Assembly (NCBI GenBank): GCA_006738865.1
Contig: AP019701.1
Span: forward strand, 2,476,001 to 2,540,000
Length of the DNA: 64,000 bases
Direction: 5' to 3'
Source: Allostella sp. ATCC 35155
GTDB lineage: Bacteria > Pseudomonadota > Alphaproteobacteria > ATCC43930 > Allostellaceae
Under the pieces are notes generated by a model. That model was not told the DNA's origin. It saw only the letters and a program-made list of their open reading frames with translations, and ran no database searches. The position numbers and the translations under genes were made by a program. This document shows, in pieces, positions 7,395 to 15,448 of this stretch (its first letter is position 1; each line of letters starts with the position of its first letter).

Positions 7395-8507
7395 CTAGTG
7401 CGGGCTGTCGGCGGACGCGTCCTCGGCGACGATGACGGTCGCATCGGGATCCCACCCCAGATGCACGGTCGCGCCGGTCGCAGGCTCGATGCGGCAGCGC
7501 CAGGCGGGCACCGTCGCGATCATGCGCCCGACCGCCGGGGTGTCGACCAGAAGCTGGAAGTGGGTTCCCGAATAGCTCCACTGCGCGATCCGGCCGGCGA
7601 CGGCATTGGCGGTGTCGGGCGGCGTGTCGGCGACGACCGCGATCTTCTCCGGCCGAAGCGCGACCAGGATGGGTGCTCCCGGCGCCGGCGGGGCGCCCGC
7701 GACGGCCTGGCGCAGGGTCAGTCCGCCGGCCGAGTAGGCGAGGGTGCCGCCATCGCCGCCCTGGGCGGTGCCGGCGATGAAGTTCGACTTGCCGAGGAAG
7801 TCCGCGACGAAGCGGGTCGCGGGCCGCTCGTAGAGCTCCCGCGGCCGGCCGAACTGGACGAGCTTGCCCTCGCGCAGGATCGCCACGCGATCCGACATCG
7901 AGAGCGCCTCGTCCTGGTCGTGCGTGACGTAGAGGAAGGTGAGGCCGACGCGCTCGTGCAGGGCCTTCAGCTCGAGCTGCAGATCGGCCCGCAGCTTCTT
8001 GTCGAGGGCGCTCAGCGGCTCGTCCAGCAGCAGGAGGTGCGGGGTGAAGACCAGCGCACGCGCCAGCGCGACGCGCTGCTGCTGCCCGCCCGACAGCTGC
8101 CGCGGCAGGCGCTGGGCGTAGGGCGACAGCTGCACGAGGTCCAGCGCCTCCACGACCTTGCGCTGGACCTCCTCGCCCGGCCGGCCGCGCGCCCGCAGCG
8201 CGAACGCCACGTTCTCGAAGACGGTCATGTGGGGGAAGAGGGCATAGCCCTGGAACACCATCCCGAAGTTCCGGCGTTCCGGCGGCAGCCGGGTGATCGC
8301 CCGGCCGTCGAGCAGGATGTCGCCCGAGGTCGGCTGCACGAAGCCGGCGATCGCCATGAGGATGGTCGTCTTGCCCGAGCCCGACGGGCCGAGCAGGGTC
8401 ACGAACTCGCCGCGCTCGATCTCCAGCGTCACGTCGTCGACGGCGGCGACGCGGCCATAGCGCTTGACCATGCGCTGGACGACGACGGACTGGCGCAGCT
8501 CGCTCAT
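7395..8507 (-). CDS. ABC transporter ATP-binding protein, PotA-type
   Basis: A 370-residue cytoplasmic ATPase. Walker A is GPSGSGKT (about residues 40-47), the ABC signature is LSGGQQQR and Walker B is LLLLDEPLSALD. A TOBE-type C-terminal domain (from about 240) follows, as in PotA and other family 1 importer ATPases. It is the first gene of the leftward operon and is separated from the upstream CHAD gene by about 100 bp (8508-8609), where the operon promoter should lie; no clear -35/-10 pair was found there. The start MSELRQ at 8507 removes an upstream 21-residue low-complexity extension with no family match. Confidence 0.9.
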   Translation of the reverse strand: MSELRQSVVVQRMVKRYGRVAAVDDVTLEIERGEFVTLLGPSGSGKTTILMAIAGFVQPTSGDILLDGRAITRLPPERRNFGMVFQGYALFPHMTVFENVAFALRARGRPGEEVQRKVVEALDLVQLSPYAQRLPRQLSGGQQQRVALARALVFTPHLLLLDEPLSALDKKLRADLQLELKALHERVGLTFLYVTHDQDEALSMSDRVAILREGKLVQFGRPRELYERPATRFVADFLGKSNFIAGTAQGGDGGTLAYSAGGLTLRQAVAGAPPAPGAPILVALRPEKIAVVADTPPDTANAVAGRIAQWSYSGTHFQLLVDTPAVGRMIATVPAWRCRIEPATGATVHLGWDPDATVIVAEDASADSPH

Positions 8508-8609
8508 CGCGGATCGGTACCCATGTCGCTCATCCCGTCCCCGACCGCCACGGCCGGCCGGACAATGCAATCCATATGAATGCCCAAAATTGCGGCACCT
8601 TGCGCCGCG

Positions 8610-10061
8610 CTACCAGAACTTTCGGCATTTGCGCAGGCGGCGCCAGGCGCGCTCGAACCGCCGTCCCTGCTCGACCCGCTCCCGTGCCGCCCAGCCGGCG
8701 ACGGCGCCCCGCGACAGGGCATCGAATTCGAGCCGCACGGCCGTCGTGTCCGCGACGGCGGCATCGTTGTAGCGGCCGAGACAATCCTGAACCTCCTGCA
8801 GCGCCCTGACGAAGGGCTTGGTCGCCTCCGGAGGGTAGAGCGATGCGAACGCGTCGGTCGCGTAGCGCAGCTTCTTCGCCTCGATGCGAAGCGCGTGCCA
8901 TTCCTCCACCGCGACGGGGCCGGCCGCGTGGTGGGCGATCAGCCGCCGCCGGTGGCGGCGCAGGGACTTGCGGGCGTGGCGCATGACCGGCCGCTCGGCC
9001 GCCTCCAGAAACGGCACGCCGCCTGCCTCGAACCAGGCGAGCAGCTCCAGCAGACAGGCAAAGGTTTCGGGTGCCCCAAGCGCGACTACCGCCTCGGTAC
9101 GGGCGGCGGCCCGGGCGCCCTCGACCGCCTCTGCGGCGGCTTCAAGCGCGACCGAGGGATCGACCGCCGCTCTCAACGGCGCCAGGATCTCGGCAGCGAA
9201 GACGTCGAGATCCCGTGATGGCCCAAACCGCTTGGCCATGTCCCGCAGGTCCGACGCCAGCGCCCGACGGGCCGTGTCGTCCAGGCATTCCCGGAACAGG
9301 CCGAGGGCGGCACGCAGGCGGCGGATGCCGACCCGCAGCTGGTGCACGGCCTCGACATGCGGTGCGTCGGCAAGCCGGTCGAGATTGCCCATGATCTGCC
9401 GTGTCGCGGCCCGCCCGGTGGCGAGGAAGGCGGCACCGGCCGTGATGTCCGGGCGGAGCGCCTCCGGCGCCGTGCGCACCGCGCCAGTGCCCGGACGGGT
9501 TCCGGTCGCGAGGCGCAACGGCAGGCGTGCAGCCAACGGTCGGAGCGCCCGGACCGCAGATGCAGCGGTCGCTGCAGGTGCCTCCAGGAGAATGCGCGAA
9601 TCGCGGCGATCGCCGATCGCGTCCTGCTGCGCCACGATCTCGACCGCGATCCGGCCGACACCGTCCGGCAACGGCACGACCCGGCCCGTCAGCGATCGCC
9701 GGCCGGCAATCGCCACCGCCTGCGGCAGGGCGAGGCCGGCCGCCTCCGCGAGCGCGTCCAGCGGAGGCAGTCCGTCCGGGCAGGGCCGTTCATGACGCTC
9801 GGGCTGAACCGCTCCGCCCGGCACCAAGAGGCAGGCGACCGCCGCAGAGCGGGCGCCCGTCGTCGAGAGCTCCAGGCCGCGCGCGGCCAGGGTGGCGTCG
9901 GGGTCGTCCCACAGCAGGGCCTGGCGGCGATAGCCGCTCCATTCACCGTCGGCGAGTCCGGCTTCGTCCACGGCCCGGCTGAGGGCGGCGATCGTCGTCG
10001 GACCGCCCGCTTCGACCGCGAACGTGAGGCGCACGCTACCGGTTGGAGATGGAAGGGACAT
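8610..10061 (-). CDS. CYTH-CHAD domain protein with degenerate CYTH half
   Basis: A 483-residue protein. Residues from about 225 to the end form a CHAD domain: an alpha-helical region rich in conserved His, Arg and Lys (VHQLRVGIRRLRAALGLF, GPSRDLDVF, WHALRIEAKKLRYATDAF) that binds polyphosphate granules in studied members. The N-terminal ~215 residues occupy the place of a CYTH triphosphate tunnel domain but lack the ExExK signature; the equivalent stretch reads VRLTFAVE. So phosphatase activity is doubtful while polyphosphate binding is plausible. It lies 4 bp downstream of the amidase gene, probably co-transcribed, although no functional link is obvious. Confidence 0.82.
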   Translation of the reverse strand: MSLPSPTGSVRLTFAVEAGGPTTIAALSRAVDEAGLADGEWSGYRRQALLWDDPDATLAARGLELSTTGARSAAVACLLVPGGAVQPERHERPCPDGLPPLDALAEAAGLALPQAVAIAGRRSLTGRVVPLPDGVGRIAVEIVAQQDAIGDRRDSRILLEAPAATAASAVRALRPLAARLPLRLATGTRPGTGAVRTAPEALRPDITAGAAFLATGRAATRQIMGNLDRLADAPHVEAVHQLRVGIRRLRAALGLFRECLDDTARRALASDLRDMAKRFGPSRDLDVFAAEILAPLRAAVDPSVALEAAAEAVEGARAAARTEAVVALGAPETFACLLELLAWFEAGGVPFLEAAERPVMRHARKSLRRHRRRLIAHHAAGPVAVEEWHALRIEAKKLRYATDAFASLYPPEATKPFVRALQEVQDCLGRYNDAAVADTTAVRLEFDALSRGAVAGWAARERVEQGRRFERAWRRLRKCRKFW

Positions 10062-10065
10062 CGAA

Positions 10066-11466
10066 TCAGGGACGCGCCATTGGCGGCGGCACGAACGCCG
10101 TGCCCGCTTCGTAGGCCCGGCTCGCCCGCAGGACCGAAGCCTCGTCGTAGAGCGCGCCCACGATCTGCAGGCCGGCCGGCAACCCGGCTGCGGTCAACCC
10201 GCAGGGAATGGTCGCCGCCGGCTGGCGCGTCAGGTTGAAGGGGAAGGAGAACGGGGTCCAGTCGAACCAGCGCGTCATGCCCGAGCCGACGGGGACTTCC
10301 TCGTCGGCCTCGAACGCCGGCAGCGGCAGCGTCGGGGTGAGAAGCAGCCGGTAGGTCCGATGGAACCGCTGCATGTGCTGGCCGAGCGCCTCGCGCTCGC
10401 CCATCGCCGTCATGTAGTCGAGCAGGGAATAGCGCGCGCCCTCCTCGGCGATCTGGCGCAGGCCGGGATCCATCACCGCCTGCTTCTCGGGCGGGAAGTT
10501 GCGCATGAGGTTGGCCGCACCGGCATACCAGTGGATGCGGAACAGCTCCTTGGGATCGGCAAAGCCGGGTGAGACCTCCTCGACGATCGCGCCCATCGCC
10601 TCGAAGCGGCGGGCGGCGGTGCGCACCAGATCCGCGATCTCAGGATCGACCTTGGCATAGCCGAGGTCGGGGCTGAAGGCGATGCGCCAGCCGGCGACAC
10701 CGCCGCCGGTCGCCGCAAGGTCTTCGGCCGGGGCCGGCAGGGACTGCCAGTCGCGCTCGTCGGGTCCGGCCATCACCGCCAGCATGAGCGCGGCATCGTC
10801 CACGGTGCGGGTCATCGGGCCGACGTGGGAGAGGGTGCCGTAGGCGCTGGCCGGGTAGGCCGGAACCCGGCCGTAATTGGCCTTGAGCCCGTAGATGCCG
10901 CAGAAGCCGGCCGGCATCCGGATCGAGCCGCCGCCGTCGCTGCCGAGCGCGAGGCAGCCCATGCCGGTCGCGACCGCCGTCGCCGCACCCGAGCTGCTGC
11001 CGCCCGGATTGCGCTCGAGGTTCCAGGGATTGCGGGTGATGCCGGTGAGCGGGCTGTCGCCGCAGCCCTTCCAGCCGAACTCCGGCGTCGTCGTCCGGCC
11101 GAGGAAGACGGCATTGGCCGCGCGCAGCCGGGCGATCGCCGGCGCGTCGTCGGCGGCGAGGTCCGCCGGGTCGGAAGTGCGCGAGCCGCGGCCGGTCGGC
11201 TTGCCCCGGACCAGCATCAGGTCCTTCAGCGAAACGGGAACGCCGTCGAGCCGGCCTTCCGGCGCGCCCTTCGACCAGCGCGCCTCCGAGGCGCGCGCCT
11301 GGTCGAGCGCCTCGTCGGCCCAGACTCCGCAGAAGCCATTGATGGCGGGATCGAGGCGCTCGATCTGCGCCAGGACGGCGCGGGTCACATCGACCGGCGA
11401 CAGGGTCCGGGCGCGATAGGCGGCGAGCAGTTCGGTCGCGGAGAGGAAGCAGAGTTCGGCGGACAA
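10066..11466 (-). CDS. Amidase signature family amidohydrolase
   Basis: A 466-residue amidase-signature enzyme that hydrolyses a carboxamide to acid and ammonia or amine. The Ser-cisSer-Lys triad is intact: Lys81 (VPVSLKD), Ser157 (NPGGSSSG) and nucleophile Ser181 (DGGGSIRMPAGFCG), spaced as in fatty-acid amide hydrolase. Length is normal for the family. It is not a GatA candidate because no gatC or gatB is adjacent. It follows the class II aldolase gene by about 31 bp and precedes the CHAD gene by 4 bp, so a three-gene transcript is likely. The substrate is unknown; allophanate, formamide-type and aryl amides all fit this fold. Confidence 0.88.
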   Translation of the reverse strand: MSAELCFLSATELLAAYRARTLSPVDVTRAVLAQIERLDPAINGFCGVWADEALDQARASEARWSKGAPEGRLDGVPVSLKDLMLVRGKPTGRGSRTSDPADLAADDAPAIARLRAANAVFLGRTTTPEFGWKGCGDSPLTGITRNPWNLERNPGGSSSGAATAVATGMGCLALGSDGGGSIRMPAGFCGIYGLKANYGRVPAYPASAYGTLSHVGPMTRTVDDAALMLAVMAGPDERDWQSLPAPAEDLAATGGGVAGWRIAFSPDLGYAKVDPEIADLVRTAARRFEAMGAIVEEVSPGFADPKELFRIHWYAGAANLMRNFPPEKQAVMDPGLRQIAEEGARYSLLDYMTAMGEREALGQHMQRFHRTYRLLLTPTLPLPAFEADEEVPVGSGMTRWFDWTPFSFPFNLTRQPAATIPCGLTAAGLPAGLQIVGALYDEASVLRASRAYEAGTAFVPPPMARP

Positions 11467-11497
11467 GGGCGGCTCCCGGATTGGCTGGCGGTGGCGG

Positions 11498-12253
11498 TCA
11501 GTCGCGGTACTCGGGTTCTTCGCGGTCGAGGATGCGGCGCAGCGCCGCGAAATGGCCGAAGGCGTTGCCGCGCTCGCCCTCGATCTGGCGGGCGGTGCGC
11601 CGGCAGATCTCGGGCGGGATGATCTTCAGCGGCCGGCCGGTCGACATGGCGAGAATCTGCTGCCGGCAGGCGCGTTCGAGATAATAGAGCGCGTCGAACG
11701 CCTCCGCGACCGTTGCCGCCGTGATGACGACGCCATGGTTGGCGAGGAAGGCGACGGGCTTGTCGGCCAGCACCCGGGCCAGCCGGTCGCCCTCGCCCTC
11801 GTCGAGCGCGAGGCCCTGGTAGTCGTCGTCGTAGGCGATGCGGTCGTGGAACATCAGCGCCGTCTGGTGCGCCATCTCCAGCCGACCGCCCTCCACCATC
11901 GTCAGCGCGGTCGCATGGGGCATGTGCGTGTGGAGGACGCAGGCGGCGTTGGGGTGGGTCCGGTGGATGCGCCAGTGGATGAAGAAGGCGGTCGGCTCCG
12001 GCGGCGCCTCGCCCTCGACCAGCTTGCCGGCGGCATCGACCATCAGGAGGTCGCTCGCCCGCATCTCGGCGAAGTGACGGCCATGCGGGTTGATCAGGAA
12101 ATGGTCCGGTCGCCCCGGCACCAGCAGGCTGAAATGGTTGCAGACCCCCTCGTGGAGATCGAGCCGGGCCGCCCAGCGAAAGGCGGCGGCGAGATCGGCG
12201 CGCGCGGTTTCGACGGCCGGGTCCGTATTGGGCCGGCGATAGTGCTCCTGCAT
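11498..12253 (-). CDS. Class II aldolase/adducin family protein
   Basis: A 251-residue protein of the fuculose-phosphate aldolase/adducin family. Metal ligands are visible as His-Thr-His in VLHTHMPH (about residues 106-113) and a later His in FLANHGVVI (about 168-176), with an acidic residue in PPEPTAFFIHW. The N-terminal GVCNHFSL segment is typical of non-sugar members of the family found with catabolic operons. It could be a decarboxylase or aldolase acting on a small hydroxy acid. It is probably the first gene of a unit with the amidase. No kinase or isomerase is nearby, so a classical sugar pathway is unlikely. Confidence 0.82.
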   Translation of the reverse strand: MQEHYRRPNTDPAVETARADLAAAFRWAARLDLHEGVCNHFSLLVPGRPDHFLINPHGRHFAEMRASDLLMVDAAGKLVEGEAPPEPTAFFIHWRIHRTHPNAACVLHTHMPHATALTMVEGGRLEMAHQTALMFHDRIAYDDDYQGLALDEGEGDRLARVLADKPVAFLANHGVVITAATVAEAFDALYYLERACRQQILAMSTGRPLKIIPPEICRRTARQIEGERGNAFGHFAALRRILDREEPEYRD

Positions 12254-12360
12254 CGGTTCCTCATGTTGCGCGGGTCGGGTTGCGCGGGTCGGGGGGGCTC
12301 GCGGCCCGCATCTTGGCGGATGCGCCGTTGCCGAGCCAAGCGTCGCGCCGCCCCTCGCGC

Positions 12361-13950
12361 TCAGATGTCGCGCAGCTCCGGCACGCGCTCGCGCAGCTCG
12401 CGGTCGAGTTCCTCCTTGCGATCCAGCAGCGACTGGTACCAGAGCCAGCGCATCCGGAAGCCGTCCTTCTGCATGCGCTGGCTGCGGACGTACTGGCGGG
12501 CGTTGGCGGCGATCCGCCGCCGCAGTTCGCCATCCTCGACCAGCGCGCGCAGCTTGGCGGCGAAATCCCCGGGCCCTTCGAAGAGCATGCCGGTGACGCC
12601 GTCCATCACCGTCGGCCCGTAGACGACCGGGCTGGCCAGGATGACCGCGCCGCGCGCCGCCGCCTCGACGAAGCTGAGGTCGGACTTGCAGCGGTTGAAC
12701 TCGGTGTCGGCCAGCGGCAGCAGCACGATGTCCGCCGCCGACACCATCTCGCGGTGCCGGTCATGGCCGACCATCTGGTGGAAGGTCTTGCGCCTTGTGT
12801 CGAGCTGGGCGTGGAAGCGCTCGTCGGAAATGACGTCGAAGTGCATCGGCACCCGGCTGCTGCGGATCAGCCGGTTGATCCCGTCGATCAGCGGCCGGAT
12901 CGAATCCGCGCGGTTCAGGGAGCCGTAGAAGATGCGCAGCGGGTTCTGCTCGTCCGGCTCCGGCCGCGGTGGCCGCGGCGGGGGCAGCTCGGCGATGTCG
13001 TTGCGGAACACCGCGACGTTCGGGTTGTGCGGGCGCAGCGCTCGCGCCAGCGGCTCGGTCGAGGTCTGCACCGCATGGGCGCCGGCGAAGGTGAGGTGGC
13101 CGTTCTTCGCGATCTCCGGCCAGTAGCTCGGATGGTCGTCGAACTCCATGATGACGAGGTACTGGCGGCGCAGCAGCTCGCGCAGCAGGTCGATGCCGGG
13201 CGGCCGGCGCAGGATCGGCCGCTGATAGAGGAAGATTCCCCGCGAGCGCGTCGGCACCCGCATCGGCGCCGGGTCATGGTCGAGCCAGATGCGCACGTTC
13301 GGGACTGCGGACAGGAAGCGCAGCGGCCGGGCGACGCGCACGTCGCCCATCGCGCCGTTCGCCCCGACGGCGGGGTCGCGCATGCGCGCAAAGATGTAGA
13401 CCGGCGCCGGCGGCTGGCCGCGGACGATCTCGATGCGCAGGCGCCGCGCGGCGAGACGCTGCTCCCGCTGCTCGGGCGTCATCGGGATGCGCTGCACCAG
13501 CTCGGGGTGGCGCTCGGCGAAGGCGCGCGCACCCTCGGCGTCCGCCTCCAGCACGGACACCAGCGAAGGCGTGCCGCCGGCGCCGCGGGCGATCTCGGCG
13601 ACCGCCTCCGGGCGGTGCGCGCCGGCTGGCCGCTCGCTGCCCGCGAGCACGGCGTGGAAGTCCGGCGAGGGCAGGTCGACGATCAGCACGCCGCCGTCGC
13701 GCAGCAAGGCCATCGCCCGCGTCACCGTCTCCGCCAGCGCGGGGCCGTCCGGCAGCGGACCCAGCAGGACCACCGCGCCGGCCCGGCCCGGCCCGACATG
13801 CGCGCTGTCCGACCAGGGCAGCCAGACGGCGTCCGGGTCGATGCGCAGGAACGCCTCCTCGAGTTCTGCCGGCGCGTCGAGATGGACGACGAGCGCGGCG
13901 TCGGCCGGAATCCGGTCGACGAGCGACATCCCGTTCGGAAGCGAAACCAT
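12361..13950 (-). CDS. Glycosyltransferase with GT4-like C-terminal half
   Basis: A 529-residue protein in two parts. From about residue 170 onward it resembles a GT-B glycosyltransferase: an IFYGSLNRAD nucleotide-side motif, ADIVLLPLADTEFN and KSDLSFVEAAARGAVILASPV, the usual donor-sugar region with its acidic residue, then VTGMLFEGPGDFAAKL. The first ~130 residues (DAALVVHLDAP..., LRDGGVLIVDLPSPDFH) look like part of a Rossmann methyltransferase without a clear SAM site. The start MVSLPNG at 13950 has AGGTGA immediately upstream. Neighbours are not sugar genes. A role in surface polysaccharide or glycoprotein synthesis is inferred from family alone. Confidence 0.72.
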   Translation of the reverse strand: MVSLPNGMSLVDRIPADAALVVHLDAPAELEEAFLRIDPDAVWLPWSDSAHVGPGRAGAVVLLGPLPDGPALAETVTRAMALLRDGGVLIVDLPSPDFHAVLAGSERPAGAHRPEAVAEIARGAGGTPSLVSVLEADAEGARAFAERHPELVQRIPMTPEQREQRLAARRLRIEIVRGQPPAPVYIFARMRDPAVGANGAMGDVRVARPLRFLSAVPNVRIWLDHDPAPMRVPTRSRGIFLYQRPILRRPPGIDLLRELLRRQYLVIMEFDDHPSYWPEIAKNGHLTFAGAHAVQTSTEPLARALRPHNPNVAVFRNDIAELPPPRPPRPEPDEQNPLRIFYGSLNRADSIRPLIDGINRLIRSSRVPMHFDVISDERFHAQLDTRRKTFHQMVGHDRHREMVSAADIVLLPLADTEFNRCKSDLSFVEAAARGAVILASPVVYGPTVMDGVTGMLFEGPGDFAAKLRALVEDGELRRRIAANARQYVRSQRMQKDGFRMRWLWYQSLLDRKEELDRELRERVPELRDI

Positions 13951-14015
13951 CGTCACCTGTCTTTCGAGGGGAAGGGGAGGCCGGTCTGGAGCCGGGGCGG
14001 CCGGGGCGGCGCCGC

Positions 14016-14876
14016 TCAGCGACCGTGCGATCGGGGATAGGCGCTGGCGGCCGGCGGCCACCATCCGGCCGGCGGGGAGGGCGGCCGGAATATGTCGACC
14101 CGCAGCGGATGGCAGCGTGCCGTGTCGCTCGAATGCTCCGACGAGCAGTCGCCGCCCGGGCAGGCCGACAAGGCGCCGAGGAGGTCGATCTCGGCGAAGA
14201 ATTCCAGGAAGTCGCCTGGGCGGACGGGGCTCGCCTTCATGAAGTACTGGCCGGTCTCGCGCAGGAAACCCGTGCACATGAAGACGTTGAGGACGTCATG
14301 GACGTCGCCTTCGGCGCTTGCTGCCGTGCGGCCGGTGCGGTCGGCCAGCGCCCGGCTCAGGTTCGAGTGGCAGCAATGGTGATAGTCGCCGCCCGACAGC
14401 AGCCGGTGCGTGTAGGGGTCGCAGCGGGTGCCGATGACGTCGTGCACCGCGCCGCCCCACGCGTCGAAACCGTACCAGTCGAGCGTGTCCCGGGTGATGG
14501 TCGCCATCGGCCGCAGGTGGGGCAGGCTCGACCACAGCCGGTCGCCGGTGGACAGGTGCGTGCCGTGCAGCGCCCGGGTCTTGCCCGAGAAGAACCGCTC
14601 GCCGAGGTCGTGGGCATTCCAGAGGTTGAGGTCGCCGACCTGCGGCCCCTCGATGCTGACGATACGGAAGAAGTGCCCGGCCGGCACGTCGAACGAGCGG
14701 GCCTCGCGCGGCGGCACGATGACCGAGCCGGTCTGCGTCCAGCCCTCCCGGGCCGCGCGATAGGCGGCGAGGTCGGGCGGCGGCAGCGTGTCGACCGGAT
14801 AGCAGACGACCGGGCGGACGGCGCGTCGCCCGGCGGCGTCGGCTGGAGCGGCGGTTTCCGGCTGGCTCGGCTTCAT
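14016..14876 (-). CDS. DUF1989 (urea carboxylase-associated) family protein
   Basis: A 286-residue protein of the DUF1989 family. Relatives accompany urea/guanidine carboxylase and allophanate hydrolase, and their exact reaction is not settled. Recognisable stretches are VPAGHFFRIVSIEGPQVGDL, RLWSSLPHL, DVLNVFMCTGF and a Cys-rich end SACPGGDCSSEHSSDTARCH. HHCCHSNL in the middle adds further possible metal ligands. It is longer than many family members because of N- and C-terminal tails. The start at 14876 is the last ATG before the conserved region; the upstream frame is low-complexity. It is 65 bp upstream of the glycosyltransferase gene. With the amidase and deiminase nearby, a nitrogen-catabolic role is plausible. 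Confidence 0.75.
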   Translation of the reverse strand: MKPSQPETAAPADAAGRRAVRPVVCYPVDTLPPPDLAAYRAAREGWTQTGSVIVPPREARSFDVPAGHFFRIVSIEGPQVGDLNLWNAHDLGERFFSGKTRALHGTHLSTGDRLWSSLPHLRPMATITRDTLDWYGFDAWGGAVHDVIGTRCDPYTHRLLSGGDYHHCCHSNLSRALADRTGRTAASAEGDVHDVLNVFMCTGFLRETGQYFMKASPVRPGDFLEFFAEIDLLGALSACPGGDCSSEHSSDTARCHPLRVDIFRPPSPPAGWWPPAASAYPRSHGR

Positions 14877-15031
14877 CCTGACAGGTCGTCCCGGTTGCTG
14901 TCTGTCCTGCCTAGCGCAACCGGCGACCGTTGACGAGAGCATTGCGGCCGGGCGGCGTTCCGCGAGACACTTCCCGCACGGACGGCCGTCGATGCGGATC
15001 ATCGCAGGAACGGCCGCCGAGGGAGGTGCCG

Positions 15032-15400
15032 ATGTCGAGGTTCCTGCGAGCCGTGTTTCTCGCCGTCCTGCTGTCTGCCGGTGCCATGGCCGGCCTCTCC
15101 GACGCGCGAGCCCAGACCGCACCGATCGGACCGCCGCCGCAGGCGATCGGCTTCGATGCCTATCGCGCCGCGGCGATCACCGCCGGCGCGGTGGTCGGCA
15201 TCGTGGCCGCCACGATCGTCACGGACGGGCTGTTCATCCCCGTCTATGCCTGGGCGACCGGCGCCGGCGGCGCCGCGGCCGGGCCCGGCATGGCCGGCGG
15301 CGGCGCGATGGCCGGACACGGGTTCATCAGCGGCGTGACGCGCCTGTTCGGCGCCGTCCTCGGCGGACTGGCCGGCGACGGGATCTACGTCGGCAAGTAG
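15032..15400 (+). CDS. Small secreted or membrane Gly/Ala-rich protein
   Basis: A 122-residue protein. Residues 1-28 are a Sec signal peptide ending near ARAQ. A hydrophobic segment (AAAITAGAVVGIVAATIVTDG) and a Gly/Ala-rich region with a possible second membrane stretch (LFGAVLGGLAGDGIYVG) follow. A GGGAGG site (15021-15026) fixes the start. I do not recognise a named family and no catalytic residue is apparent. It is divergent from the DUF1989 gene and convergent with the sulfotransferase-like gene. A tandem 13-bp duplication spans its stop codon. An envelope protein of unknown function is the most that can be said. Confidence 0.72.
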   Translation: MSRFLRAVFLAVLLSAGAMAGLSDARAQTAPIGPPPQAIGFDAYRAAAITAGAVVGIVAATIVTDGLFIPVYAWATGAGGAAAGPGMAGGGAMAGHGFISGVTRLFGAVLGGLAGDGIYVGK

Positions 15401-15417
15401 CGGCGGCAAGTAGCGGC
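15392..15417. repeat. 13-bp perfect tandem duplication across a stop codon
   Basis: The unit GGCAAGTAGCGGC occurs twice head to tail (15392-15404 and 15405-15417). The first copy contains the last Gly-Lys codons and TAG of the upstream gene. The second lies in the 3' untranslated region, shifted by one frame. This looks like a replication-slippage event. Confidence 0.9.
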
Positions 15418-15448
15418 GCAGCCGGCAGCGGCCGCCGGGCGCGGACGT

